Origin: an uncultured Bizionia sp.
Lineage (GTDB): Bacteria; Bacteroidota; Bacteroidia; Flavobacteriales; Flavobacteriaceae
Assembly (NCBI GenBank): GCA_947496215.1
Contig: CANMCF010000016.1
Coordinates: forward strand, 44,854 to 108,853
DNA length: 64,000 nucleotides
Reading direction: 5' to 3'
The position numbers and the translations under genes are program-made. The notes below the pieces were generated by a model. That model had not been told where the DNA came from. It worked only from the letters and a program-made list of their open reading frames with translations, and ran no database searches. Every line of letters starts with the position of its first letter. Positions within the stretch are counted from its first letter, which is position 1. Shown here one piece after another: positions 37,201-45,760 of this stretch.

Positions 37201-37682
37201 TTTGCCATCAACCAGTCGGTAGATTTCCAATCCGTTGCCACTGGGATCAAATGTTCTGCAAGATTTGGTTTCAACACAGCCATTTCCCATGCAATGCCTC
37301 CTCCCAAGGACCCTCCAACTACGGCAAACACCTTTTCGACATTCAATCTTTCAAGACCGATCAAAAACAACTTGGCAATATCTCTCGCCACAAAAGACTT
37401 ATAGTTTTCTACAACGAATCCATCATATCCGTTCCCAGGAATGTTAAAGGACAACACCGTATATTTCTTGGTATCCACAACCTTGTTGTCTCCTACCAAT
37501 TCAGACCACCAACCATCGTCTCCAGACACGTTACTATTACCAGTCAGCGCATGATTGATCAATACTATTGGTGCTGTAAACAATGGCAATCCAAAGCATT
37601 GATAAGATAAATTAAGGGTCTCTATCTCATCTCCGCTAAGAGTTGTATAATTTGATATGGTTATGTGTTTTAAATCGTTCAT
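34284..37682 (-). CDS. metX-thrA: Homoserine acyltransferase - aspartokinase - homoserine dehydrogenase fusion
   Basis: 1132 residues from ATG 37682 (MNDLKHITISNYTTLSG). Residues 1-320 are a MetX-like alpha/beta hydrolase: nucleophile Ser125 in GGSLGGG, Asp near 268 in VDSDLFF and His301 in HGHDAFL. Residues 328-770 are an aspartokinase starting MKILKFGGKSLAN (the usual KFGGTS has K for T) with ACT repeats. Residues 774-1132 are homoserine dehydrogenase (LAVFGHGLVGSALIDQI). One chain thus covers the entry and the end of the aspartate-to-homoserine path plus its acylation. No frameshift or stop interrupts it. The joint is the short charged linker KPETKEKR. Confidence 0.93.
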   Translation of the reverse strand: MNDLKHITISNYTTLSGDEIETLNLSYQCFGLPLFTAPIVLINHALTGNSNVSGDDGWWSELVGDNKVVDTKKYTVLSFNIPGNGYDGFVVENYKSFVARDIAKLFLIGLERLNVEKVFAVVGGSLGGGIAWEMAVLKPNLAEHLIPVATDWKSTDWLMANCQIQEQFLVNSKNPVHDARMHAMLCYRTPESFKSRFKRSKNEELELFNVESWLLHHGKKLQERFQLSAYKLMNQLLRTIDVTKGRENTEKILDVIQSKITIVAVDSDLFFTAEENRETQKQLALTHPNVTYSEINSIHGHDAFLIEFEQLEKIIEGIFKPETKEKRMKILKFGGKSLANGEGLDRVISIIENKVKAEENIAVVVSARGKATDELEAILDKAVESESYQEQLEAFKNYQNMLANTDLSKEFSRLDSLFEGVQLLGDYSQRIKDEVLAQGELISAKLISALLRDRDINAKATDARTLIKTDDTYGNAKPIDALSKKNVIDYFKQNNGTTVNIVTGFIASNKDNKTTTLGRNGSNYTASLLANYLDAEELQNYTHVNGIYTANPDLVPDAKKIERLSFTEANELANFGTTILHAKTIIPLIEKNIPLRILNTFNPDDKGTIITSQNDSKGIRSLSVLDNVALVNIEGRGLLGKVGVDARIFKALSSQNISVSIISQGSSERGIGLVIDAGKASNAVIALEQEFENDFYSQDINKISVIDDVSVISIVGQELSTFHKPFNGLIKNQITPLLFNNTITGENVSIVVKKTQLHKALNVIHGEIFGISRKINLAVFGHGLVGSALIDQIITSAEGIEKRKGIKLNVFAIANSKKALLSKNGIDGNWKKTLETQGEDYTIDDVFEFAKANHLENLIAIDNTSSLDFVSNYIRLVEEGFDLVSSNKIANTIDFKFYEELRGTLAKHQKSYLYETNVGAGLPLIDTIKLLHLSGENIVRIRGVFSGSLSYLFNTFSADDVSFSSVLKQALDKGYTEPNPREDLSGNDVARKLLILARELDLHNELGDVNIENLIPEGLRDIETSEFLKKFDEMNPVFQKKKEEQKENHVLRYIGDLHGNLADENGAELDVKLVSVSEQSPLGALKGADSIFEIYTESYGENPIVIQGAGAGASVTARGVFGDILRLTEKNN

Positions 37683-37784
37683 TTTTAATATTGAAAATCG
37701 GAGGTCATAATTTGTTAAGATAGAACTACGCGCCTCGACTACAAGACGCATAGCTCAAATCAACCAACTTACTAAATAACTGTT

Positions 37785-39077
37785 TTAAGCAATAACTGTT
37801 TGCTTAACTCTTGAAAAAGCTTCTTTTAGATCTGCTTTTAAATCTTCAATATTCTCTATGCCCACAGACAGACGAATCAAGTCTTTTGTCACTCCTGTGG
37901 CTTCTTGTGCTTCATCACTCAACTGTTGATGTGTCGTACTAGCTGGATGAATAATCAGTGATTTCGTGTCTCCTATATTTGCCAACAGCGAAAACAGTTT
38001 TGTCGTATCCGCTACTTTCTTGGCTGATTCGTAACCACCATCCAACCCAAAAGTGACAATTCCACTTTGTCCATTTGGTAAATACTTTCTTGTCAAGTTT
38101 CTATATTTGCTGGTCTCCAACCCTGGATAATTCACCCAAGTGACCTCTGGTTGCTCTTGCAACCATTTTGCCAATGACAATGCATTCGCACTATGTTTTT
38201 TTATTCTTAACTGCAACGTTTCCAACCCTTGAATGATTTGGAAGGCATTGAAAGGGCTCAACGCTCCTCCATAATCACGTAATCCTTCAATTCTCACTTT
38301 TGCGATAAAGGCTGCTGCTCCAATGGCTTCATCGTAAATCAATCCATGATAGCCAGCAGAAGGTTCTGTAAATTCTGGAAATTTCCCATTGGACCAATCA
38401 AAAGTACCTGCATCGATAATGATGCCTCCAAGTGCCGTTCCGTTTCCGTTGATGTATTTTGTCAAAGAGTGAATAACAATATTTGCTCCATATTCTATTG
38501 GATTCAACAAATAGGGAGTCGCAACGGTATTGTCCACTATCAATGGTACTTTGTATGCCTTTGCCTCTTTGGAAATCGCTTCGATGTCCAATACATCCAA
38601 TTTTGGATTCCCCAAGGACTCGACAAAGAACACTCTTGTGTTTTCCTGTGCCGCATCATTGAAGTTCTCAGGATTTGAAGGATCTACAAATGTTGTTGTA
38701 ATGCCGTGTCGTGGCAAGGTAACACTCAAGAGATTATAAGTTCCCCCATACAAGCTGTTGGATGCAACGATATGATCCCCTGCCCTTAACAATGTCAACA
38801 GTGTCGTTGCAATTGCTGATGTTCCGGAAGCTGTTGCCACTGCTGCTATTCCTCCTTCCAAGGCAGCAAGACGCTGCTCTAGAACATCATTTGTCGGATT
38901 GTTTATTCGAGTGTAGATGTTTCCTGGTTCTGCCAAAGAAAATAGGTTAGCCGCATGGTCAGAATCATTGAAGACATAAGCTGAAGATTGATAAATAGGG
39001 ACTGCTCGAGTCCCCCCATTTTGACTAACGTCATGTCCTGCGTGCAACGCTTTCGTTGCAAATTTTTGTGTACTCAT
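37785..39077 (-). CDS. metY: O-acetylhomoserine aminocarboxypropyltransferase
   Basis: 430 residues, the long OAH-sulfhydrylase form. It starts STQKFATKALHAGHD, then IYQSSAYVF, NPTNDVLEQRLAALEGG, PLP Lys in HSLTKYINGNGTALGG and IHPASTTHQQL. It forms homocysteine from O-acetylhomoserine and sulfide; this fits the MetX domain in the next gene. First gene after the SAM-I riboswitch, so the riboswitch controls at least this gene and probably the met genes downstream of it. Confidence 0.95.
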   Translation of the reverse strand: MSTQKFATKALHAGHDVSQNGGTRAVPIYQSSAYVFNDSDHAANLFSLAEPGNIYTRINNPTNDVLEQRLAALEGGIAAVATASGTSAIATTLLTLLRAGDHIVASNSLYGGTYNLLSVTLPRHGITTTFVDPSNPENFNDAAQENTRVFFVESLGNPKLDVLDIEAISKEAKAYKVPLIVDNTVATPYLLNPIEYGANIVIHSLTKYINGNGTALGGIIIDAGTFDWSNGKFPEFTEPSAGYHGLIYDEAIGAAAFIAKVRIEGLRDYGGALSPFNAFQIIQGLETLQLRIKKHSANALSLAKWLQEQPEVTWVNYPGLETSKYRNLTRKYLPNGQSGIVTFGLDGGYESAKKVADTTKLFSLLANIGDTKSLIIHPASTTHQQLSDEAQEATGVTKDLIRLSVGIENIEDLKADLKEAFSRVKQTVIA

Positions 39078-39167
39078 TTTTCTAAAGTTTTTGAGTTAAT
39101 AGATAAATTAAAACAAAAGCCAAATAAGCCTTGTAATAGGCGTACTTAATAGAAAAATGTTATAAGA

Positions 39168-39200
39168 AAAACAACGTAAGTACAGATATGTCATTACGTT
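39168..39200 (-). terminator. Riboswitch expression-platform terminator
   Basis: On the minus strand AACGTAA (39200-39194) pairs with TTACGTT (39179-39173), with an inner ACA/TGT pairing, followed by GTTTTTC. It starts three bases after the closing helix of the SAM-I aptamer and precedes metY by about 95 bases. This suggests control by transcription termination when SAM is bound; the T-tract is short, so this is less certain than the aptamer. Confidence 0.6.
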
Positions 39201-39202
39201 TG

Positions 39203-39323
39203 GTTATCTATCCTGAATTGGCGATAAATGAATCGCTTCTTCAAGTAGAATTTAGCACCTACTCAATTGCTTGAGGGTTGCTAAGGCTTCAACGGGTCTA
39301 TTCCCTTCACCTTTCTTGATAAC
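39203..39323 (-). promoter_or_regulatory. SAM-I (S-box) riboswitch
   Basis: The minus strand has the S-box core in order: closing helix GTTATC (39323-39318) with GATAAC (39208-39203), then CAAGAAAGGTGAAGGGA, the GACCCGTTGAAGCC stretch, TTAGCAACC, and GGTGCTAAATTC. About 121 nt, a normal aptamer length. It lies in the leader of metY, the first gene of the methionine run, and should switch expression off when S-adenosylmethionine is plentiful. Confidence 0.93.
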
Positions 39324-39353
39324 ATTTCAATAAAGTTTTGAACTTTGTGAGCG

Positions 39354-39386
39354 CAAATATTCAGTCAGAAAAAGTTATTTTCCAAA
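39354..39386 (-). promoter_or_regulatory. Putative promoter of the metY leader
   Basis: On the minus strand TTTG (39386-39383), a 21-base spacer and AATATTTG (39361-39354), seven of eight to TAnnTTTG. It would start transcription about 25 bases before the riboswitch. Confidence 0.5.
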
Positions 39387-39416
39387 CTTTTTTCAAAAAA
39401 TTTTTAAATTATTTTT

Positions 39417-40970
39417 TTATTTGCCATTGAACTCGCTCAAATACTTAGCTCTAATCACTTGATCTACGGGCTTATTCTCTATTTTACTCTCCAACCAAGA
39501 AATAATATCCAAATATAAAAATGCACGCCCTTCAAAAGGGTGATCTTCATATACTTTTAGTTTTTCATGCAATTCCTTGAATGCTTTTTTTATGTCATGG
39601 GGATAGATGTCTTGCAAACCACGAATAAACTTTATCATCTCCCTTTGCACCTTATGCATGTCATTCATTTTTATTAAAAACTTGTAGGTACTACGCAACA
39701 ATGTTTCCAAATGGTAATCCAAACCAGCTTCATAGTGCGCAACCAAGTTCAATACCCGCGAAAAACAGAGCAAGTCTTCTCGCATGGTCAATGTCTTGTT
39801 CGAAATTATCTTAGCTAGATATTCTATTGTTTTCTTATTGTTTCCAGAACCAAAATGAAGACTGGCGAACTTGTAATAAAAAATCATTTTATGATGCTCG
39901 TCTATCCTATTTTTAAATTGAAGCAAGTCCTTTTCCATCTTGGGAATGAGTGACAACCCTTCCTTGAAGGTTCCGCCAATAAAATGGATGTTGATTTTAT
40001 TTAGATTGATGTATAGGAATGAAAGTGCTTCCACATTCTCATCCTTTGGCAGCTTGCTTTCTTCAACTATCCCTTCCAACTTGTTCAAGGTTTCCTCGAA
40101 TTTACTCTTATTCTTCAAAAAGAACAATGACTCCAACAAGTAGTTGTTTCCCTTTAGAAAAAAAACAGGATTCAAATTGATCATACTAGGGTTTTGATAG
40201 AACAAATCCACCCATTTTGATGCGTATTTGTAGCAATTAAGGAAATCTTGCATCAAAAAACTATACCAAAGATGAGCATTGTAAAGCCAAAGTTTTTCTC
40301 TAAAACCAAGCTTTTTAATATCGTATTCTGGCAACCTTTCATTAAAATAGTCCTGTATCCACTTACTTTCGGATTCGTTTTTGACATATCCCGTCTTTAA
40401 AAAAATCCCATACAATTGCAGTGACAAGTTGGAAAGTTTGCTTGCAATCACGTTAGCGGCACTCAACTCCTTGGCCTGTATTATCAACTCATCTGCTCGG
40501 CCACTTATACTGCGTGTAATGTATTGTGACTCTATCACTTTTTCCAATTCGACGATTTCGTATGCCAAGTTTTTTTCTTCGTTTGCCATTGCCACATCCT
40601 TGGCCTTGTCCAAAATTTTCAGGCTCTGCTTATACAGTCCCTTATGATATAGTATGGATGCAAAATCCAACTGCTCCCTTATTTGGGAGCGAATATTTTG
40701 ATGTGATGGATTAAGTTTCAAGCTAATTAGTATTTGCTTGTACAAATGTGCCTTGACATTGGCCAACTGTTGCTTTTTTACTTCTGTAGATTTCAAGATA
40801 ACGTTTTCATCATAAATAGCCATCTTATCCAAAATGGTGAAAACACTTAAAAATTTAGAGTCGGAATTAACACCCAACCGTCCAACATATAATTTAAATT
40901 GTCGCTTTTCTGATTTAGTCAAAGATTTAACCAATAAAAATAAGCTGTCTTTTTGATCTTTAGTCATCAA
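39417..40970 (-). CDS. Helical-repeat (TPR-like) protein of unknown function
   Basis: 517 residues, all-helical, no signal peptide and no membrane segment. It begins MTKDQKDSLFLLVKSLTKSEKRQFKLYVGR, split by two helices, and has several degenerate TPR-like helix pairs (for example LYHKGLYKQSLKILDKAKDV). The pattern occurs in cytoplasmic Bacteroidota proteins with no known role. It is divergent from leuA and ends just before the metY leader region. No catalytic motif is visible. Confidence 0.75.
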   Translation of the reverse strand: MMTKDQKDSLFLLVKSLTKSEKRQFKLYVGRLGVNSDSKFLSVFTILDKMAIYDENVILKSTEVKKQQLANVKAHLYKQILISLKLNPSHQNIRSQIREQLDFASILYHKGLYKQSLKILDKAKDVAMANEEKNLAYEIVELEKVIESQYITRSISGRADELIIQAKELSAANVIASKLSNLSLQLYGIFLKTGYVKNESESKWIQDYFNERLPEYDIKKLGFREKLWLYNAHLWYSFLMQDFLNCYKYASKWVDLFYQNPSMINLNPVFFLKGNNYLLESLFFLKNKSKFEETLNKLEGIVEESKLPKDENVEALSFLYINLNKINIHFIGGTFKEGLSLIPKMEKDLLQFKNRIDEHHKMIFYYKFASLHFGSGNNKKTIEYLAKIISNKTLTMREDLLCFSRVLNLVAHYEAGLDYHLETLLRSTYKFLIKMNDMHKVQREMIKFIRGLQDIYPHDIKKAFKELHEKLKVYEDHPFEGRAFLYLDIISWLESKIENKPVDQVIRAKYLSEFNGK

Positions 40971-41115
40971 TTAAAAAATAAAGTCAATTCGCTGATTAAC
41001 AGGTTTTTAAATAAAGATTCTTGTTTTGAACATCGTAAGAATCTAAAAACGATGGGGAGCTAACGCAAAACCAAAATATAAATTAGTACTACAATAGAAA
41101 AATATATTCTTAAAA

Positions 41116-42291
41116 ATGTCAAAACAACACATTCAAATTTTCGACACAACGCTTCGTGATGGAGAACAAGTTCCAGGCTGTAAATTGAACACCGAACAAA
41201 AAATCATCATCGCAAAGCAGTTAGACCAATTAGGCGTGGATGTTATAGAGGCTGGTTTCCCCGTCTCTAGTCCAGGTGACTTCAAATCGGTTGAAGCGAT
41301 TGCCAAAACAGTAAAGAACGCCACGGTTTGCGGATTGACGAGATCCGTTAAAAATGACATTAAGGTAGCTGCAGATGCCCTGAAATTTGCAAAAAAACCA
41401 AGGATTCATACTGGGATCGGTACTTCTGACTCGCATATAAAATTCAAATTCAAATCCAATCGCGATGATATCATCAAACGTGCATTCGATGCCGTTAGTT
41501 ATGCCAAATCCTTTGTTGAAGACGTTGAGTTCTTCGCAGAAGATGCAGGTAGGACCGACAATGAATATTTGGCCCGTGTATGTGAAGCAGCCATAAAGGC
41601 AGGAGCGACGGTATTGAACATTCCTGATACGACTGGTTATTGCTTGCCTAGTGAATATGGTGCTAAAATGAAATACCTAATGGAAAATGTGAAAGGCATC
41701 GAAAAGGCCATCTTGTCTTGTCATTGTCATAATGATCTAGGTTTGGCAACGGCAAATTCCATCGAAGGTGTGATCAATGGTGCTCGCCAAATAGAATGTA
41801 CCATAAATGGTATTGGTGAACGTGCGGGAAATACAGCATTGGAAGAAGTCGTTATGGTGTTGAAACAGCACAAAGACCTGAACTTGGATACCAACATAGA
41901 CACCAAAAGACTTTTCGGATTGAGTCAACTGGTTAGTGACAGTATGGGAATCTACACCCAACCCAACAAAGCCATCGTTGGAGCCAATGCCTTTGCTCAT
42001 AGCTCAGGAATACACCAAGATGGTGTGATAAAACATAGAGAGACATACGAAATAATAGACCCGAAAGATGTAGGTGTCACAGAATCCGCCATAGTTTTGA
42101 CAGCAAGAAGTGGAAGAGCTGCCTTGGCCTACAGAGCCAAGAATGTGGGATATGAGTTAACCAAGTTGCAATTGGACGACGTCTATTCCAATTTCTTGAC
42201 TTTTGCCGACAAAAAGAAAGAGATCAATGACAATGACATTCATCAAATTATTGAAGCTAGCAAGCTATACAGAGAAATAGTATCTGCTTAA
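41116..42291 (+). CDS. leuA: 2-Isopropylmalate synthase, short form
   Basis: 391 residues. TIM-barrel motifs [16 protein letters not shown]-type [13 protein letters not shown], and the metal-binding [13 protein letters not shown] plus [15 protein letters not shown]. It condenses acetyl-CoA with 2-oxoisovalerate, the first leucine step. It lacks the C-terminal LeuA regulatory domain of the usual 510-residue enzyme, so leucine feedback through that domain is not possible. Homocitrate or citramalate synthase relatives are similar; leuCDB immediately downstream support LeuA. Confidence 0.92.
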   Translation: MSKQHIQIFDTTLRDGEQVPGCKLNTEQKIIIAKQLDQLGVDVIEAGFPVSSPGDFKSVEAIAKTVKNATVCGLTRSVKNDIKVAADALKFAKKPRIHTGIGTSDSHIKFKFKSNRDDIIKRAFDAVSYAKSFVEDVEFFAEDAGRTDNEYLARVCEAAIKAGATVLNIPDTTGYCLPSEYGAKMKYLMENVKGIEKAILSCHCHNDLGLATANSIEGVINGARQIECTINGIGERAGNTALEEVVMVLKQHKDLNLDTNIDTKRLFGLSQLVSDSMGIYTQPNKAIVGANAFAHSSGIHQDGVIKHRETYEIIDPKDVGVTESAIVLTARSGRAALAYRAKNVGYELTKLQLDDVYSNFLTFADKKKEINDNDIHQIIEASKLYREIVSA

Positions 42292-42372
42292 TAGTAATTT
42301 AGGTATAAACATTAAATGAAAAGCTATTCGCTGGAGTTTACCTTGAGCGAAGTAGAAAGAAGGAAAAAAACT

Positions 42373-43758
42373 ATGAGTAAAAAAACATTATTTGATAAAG
42401 TTTGGGATGCACACGTAGTCGACTCCATTGAAAATGGGCCGCAAGTGTTATACATAGACAAGCATCTTATCCATGAAGTCACCAGTCCACAAGCATTCAA
42501 TGAATTGGAACGACGCAACATCCCCATATTTCGCCCCAACCAAATCGTAGCAACGGCAGATCATAACACACCAACTAAAAATCAACACCTACCAATTAAA
42601 GACGAAAATTCCAGAAAACAACTGGAACAGCTTTCCATAAATTGCAAGAAAAACAACATCACACTATACGAACTAGGGCATAAATACAATGGCATCGTGC
42701 ATGTAATGGCGCCAGAGTTAGGGATTACACAACCTGGTATGACCATTGTTTGCGGGGATAGTCACACCTCGACACATGGAGCTTTTGGAACCATTGCCTT
42801 TGGCATAGGTACAAGCCAAGTGGCTCAAGTTTTCGCAAGCCAATGCTTGTTGTTGACAAAACCCAAGAGCTTGCGCGTTTCGGTTAACGGAAAATTAAAA
42901 AATGGGGTCTTACCAAAAGATGTCATCCTTTACATCATCTCCAAACTGGGTACTAATGCTGGCACAGGTTATTTTTGTGAGTATGCTGGGGATGTGTTCG
43001 AAAACATGTCTATGGAAGGCAGAATGACCGTTTGCAACATGAGTATCGAAATGGGAGCTCGAGGTGGGATGATCGCTCCAGATAGGACTACTTTCGAATA
43101 TGTGAAGGACAGGGAGTTTGCGCCAAAAAATGATGCCTTTGAACAAAAGGTAACCTATTGGAAAACATTACCAACCGATGAAGGCGCAACATTTGACAAA
43201 GAATATTTCTTTGATGCAGAAGACATAGAACCAATGGTTACCTATGGGACAAATCCAGGAATGGGGATAAAGGTCACAGAAAACATTCCGAGTCTGGAAG
43301 ATGATTCCTTTGAAAAATCCTTGAAGTACATGAACTTCGAAAAAGGGGAATCGCTCATAGACAAACCCATCAATTATGTATTCATAGGCAGCTGTACCAA
43401 CTCAAGAATAGAAGACTTCAGAGTTGCAGCCAATTATATAAAAGGTAAGCAAAAAGCCGACAATGTAACAGCATGGTTAGTTCCAGGGAGTAAGCAGGTA
43501 GAAACACAAATAATAGAAGAAGGGTTGAAAACTATTTTTGATGACGCTGGCTTCGAATTGAGACAACCAGGCTGCTCGGCTTGTTTAGCAATGAATGATG
43601 ACAAGATTCCGCAAGGGGAGTATTGCGTATCAACTTCCAACAGAAATTTTGAAGGACGTCAAGGACAAGGTGCACGAACTATTCTGGCAAGCCCATTAGT
43701 GGCTGCAGCAACAGCCATAGAAGGAAAGATCGTGGATGTAACGAAACAATTGAATTAA
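42373..43758 (+). CDS. leuC: 3-Isopropylmalate dehydratase large subunit
   Basis: 461 residues from ATG 42373 ([16 protein letters not shown]), the standard LeuC N-terminus. An in-frame Met 19 codons upstream gives an atypical extension. 4Fe-4S ligands are in GSCTNSR and [10 protein letters not shown]. Also [14 protein letters not shown]. With LeuD it isomerises 2-isopropylmalate to 3-isopropylmalate. Follows leuA by 81 bases. Confidence 0.96.
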   Translation: MSKKTLFDKVWDAHVVDSIENGPQVLYIDKHLIHEVTSPQAFNELERRNIPIFRPNQIVATADHNTPTKNQHLPIKDENSRKQLEQLSINCKKNNITLYELGHKYNGIVHVMAPELGITQPGMTIVCGDSHTSTHGAFGTIAFGIGTSQVAQVFASQCLLLTKPKSLRVSVNGKLKNGVLPKDVILYIISKLGTNAGTGYFCEYAGDVFENMSMEGRMTVCNMSIEMGARGGMIAPDRTTFEYVKDREFAPKNDAFEQKVTYWKTLPTDEGATFDKEYFFDAEDIEPMVTYGTNPGMGIKVTENIPSLEDDSFEKSLKYMNFEKGESLIDKPINYVFIGSCTNSRIEDFRVAANYIKGKQKADNVTAWLVPGSKQVETQIIEEGLKTIFDDAGFELRQPGCSACLAMNDDKIPQGEYCVSTSNRNFEGRQGQGARTILASPLVAAATAIEGKIVDVTKQLN

Positions 43759-43770
43759 TATAAATTGCAA

Positions 43771-43879
43771 GTAGAAATGCTTCTACATAGAAACTAAGGA
43801 CACCATAAAAAATGAGCAAGGTTTTGACTCAGCTCAAACAAAGAAGAACAAACAATTAAAAAGTTATCCGCTTTTGCGG
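43771..43879 (+). repeat. Two small hairpins between leuC and leuD
   Basis: GTAGAA-ATGC-TTCTAC (43771-43786) and CCGC-TTTT-GCGG (43868-43879). The second ends 7 bases before the leuD ATG and could affect its ribosome access. Neither has a terminal T-tract. A similar ATTCCC/GGGAAT pair (44502-44523) lies before leuB. Confidence 0.45.
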
Positions 43880-43886
43880 GCATAAG

Positions 43887-44474
43887 ATGGAAAAATTCAA
43901 AAAAATACAATCAACAGCCATTCCCTTGACCATAGAGAATGTCGATACGGATCAAATCATTCCTGCGCGTTTTCTGAAAGCCACAGATAGAAATGGCTTT
44001 GGAGACAACGTATTCAGAGATTGGCGTTTTAACAAGGACAACTCTAAAAATGAGGATTTTGTGTTAAACAACCCAAAGTATTCCGGCTCCATCTTGGTTG
44101 CAGGAGACAACTTTGGTTGTGGCTCCAGCCGAGAACATGCTACTTGGGCATTGAGTGACTATGGGCTCAAGGTCATCGTATCCAGTTTCTTTGCAGACAT
44201 TTTCAAAGGCAATGCCTTAAACAATGGCTTGTTACCAATTCAGGTTTCCCCAGATTTCCTAAATGCTTTATTAGGTGAAATCACCAAACAACCCGAAACC
44301 AAATTGGAAGTAGATTTGGAAAAACAGATCATTTCCGTTGTAGGGACTTCGTTCTCATCTACTTTCGACATCGATGCCTATAAAAAGACATGCATGATAA
44401 AAGGGTATGACGACATCGACTACCTATTGAGTAAAAAGAATGAGATAGAACAATTTGAAAATACCACGAAGTAA
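43887..44474 (+). CDS. leuD: 3-Isopropylmalate dehydratase small subunit
   Basis: 195 residues. Starts [22 protein letters not shown], followed by the conserved IIPARFLK and [17 protein letters not shown] swivel-domain motifs. It is the partner of LeuC. The usual length for bacterial LeuD. Lies 128 bases after leuC, with two small hairpins in the gap, and 69 bases before leuB. Confidence 0.96.
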   Translation: MEKFKKIQSTAIPLTIENVDTDQIIPARFLKATDRNGFGDNVFRDWRFNKDNSKNEDFVLNNPKYSGSILVAGDNFGCGSSREHATWALSDYGLKVIVSSFFADIFKGNALNNGLLPIQVSPDFLNALLGEITKQPETKLEVDLEKQIISVVGTSFSSTFDIDAYKKTCMIKGYDDIDYLLSKKNEIEQFENTTK

Positions 44475-44543
44475 AAAACACAATAACTAAACATAACCAA
44501 GATTCCCCCTATTTCTCGGGAATGAAAAAAAACAAACTTTTCT

Positions 44544-45662
44544 ATGAAACTAAATATAGCTGTTTTAGCAGGAGATGGTATCGGACCAGAAGTTACAGAA
44601 CAAGCCATAAAGGTATTGAAGGCAATTGCTTTGGAATTCGATCACTCCTTCCTATTTAAAAGTGCTCCTGTTGGAGCCATTGCCATCGATGAGCAAAACG
44701 ATCCATTGCCAGATGACACTTTAGCATTGTGCAAATCCAGTGATGCCATTTTATTTGGTGCCATCGGACATCCAAAATATGACAACGACCCCAGTGCTAA
44801 GATCAGACCAGAACAAGGTCTTTTAAAATTGAGAAAGGAACTTGGCCTGTATACCAACATCAGACCTGTAAAGGCATACGATACCCTATTGGAAAAATCG
44901 CCTTTGAAGCGACACATCATCAAAGGGACGGACATCAGCATTTATCGTGAATTGACCGGAGGCATATACTTTGGTGAAAAACAAATCAGCGAAGATGGAA
45001 ATACGGCATCAGACCTATGTGAATATTCGCGTATGGAAATAGAGCGTATTGCTCACCTCGCATTCAAGGCTGCACAATCGCGTAGCAAAAAGGTGACATT
45101 GGTTGACAAGGCCAATGTTTTGGAAACGTCTAGACTATGGAGGAAAGTCGTTACCGAATTAGCTACAGAGTATCCTGATGTAGAACTGGACTTTTTATTC
45201 GTGGACAATGCTGCAATGCAAATGATTTTAAACCCTAAGCAATTCGATGTAATATTGACGGAAAACCTATTTGGCGACGTCATTAGTGACGAGGCTAGCG
45301 TTATCGGTGGTTCCATCGGGTTATTGGCATCAGCTTCTGTTGGAGACAAATATTCTATGTTCGAGCCTATTCACGGTTCATACCCTCAAGCAACAGGCAA
45401 AGGCATAGCCAACCCTATTGCCTCGATTTTATCGGCAGCCATGCTTTTAGAGCATTTTGACTTGTTCGATGAAGCGGAATTAATCAAGGAAGCTGTTGAA
45501 AAATCATTGAAATTAGAGATCACCACTCCAGATTTGAATGCTACTTACGACAACATCACAACAAGCAAGGTTGGGGATTTCATTGCCGATTTCATAAGCA
45601 ATCCTACAGATACCAATATTAATTTCAACAATATTCATCTAGGACAATCAACGATCATATAA
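44544..45662 (+). CDS. leuB: 3-Isopropylmalate dehydrogenase
   Basis: 372 residues. AVLAGDGIGPEVTEQ at the N-terminus, the substrate-Arg region LRKELGLYTNIRP, RELTGGIYFG and the NAD-binding EPIHGSYPQATGKGIANP. It oxidises and decarboxylates 3-isopropylmalate to 2-oxoisocaproate. Last gene of leuACDB and followed by a strong terminator. Confidence 0.96.
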   Translation: MKLNIAVLAGDGIGPEVTEQAIKVLKAIALEFDHSFLFKSAPVGAIAIDEQNDPLPDDTLALCKSSDAILFGAIGHPKYDNDPSAKIRPEQGLLKLRKELGLYTNIRPVKAYDTLLEKSPLKRHIIKGTDISIYRELTGGIYFGEKQISEDGNTASDLCEYSRMEIERIAHLAFKAAQSRSKKVTLVDKANVLETSRLWRKVVTELATEYPDVELDFLFVDNAAMQMILNPKQFDVILTENLFGDVISDEASVIGGSIGLLASASVGDKYSMFEPIHGSYPQATGKGIANPIASILSAAMLLEHFDLFDEAELIKEAVEKSLKLEITTPDLNATYDNITTSKVGDFIADFISNPTDTNINFNNIHLGQSTII

Positions 45663-45700
45663 ATACTCTTGCTGCTTTCATCTGAAAGACAGTTTTATGA

Positions 45701-45729
45701 AAAAGCATCTCTAATCCAGAGATGCTTTT
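45701..45729. terminator. Bidirectional rho-independent terminator after leuB
   Basis: AAAAGCATCTCT (45701-45712) pairs perfectly with AGAGATGCTTTT (45718-45729) around a five-base loop. A and T runs on the two sides let it act for leuB (+) and for the convergent lipoprotein gene (-). Confidence 0.88.
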
Positions 45730-45760
45730 ATCGTTTTTTTGATGAGAGTCTTATTTGGGG

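Noticed and set aside
40971..41115. Possible Leu attenuator before leuA
   Set aside because: There is an AGATTCTT/AAGAATCT hairpin, but no leader peptide with Leu codons and no T-tract on the plus strand.
42316..42372. N-terminal extension of LeuC from an upstream ATG
   Set aside because: The added 19 residues are not part of LeuC; the standard N-terminus begins at ATG 42373.
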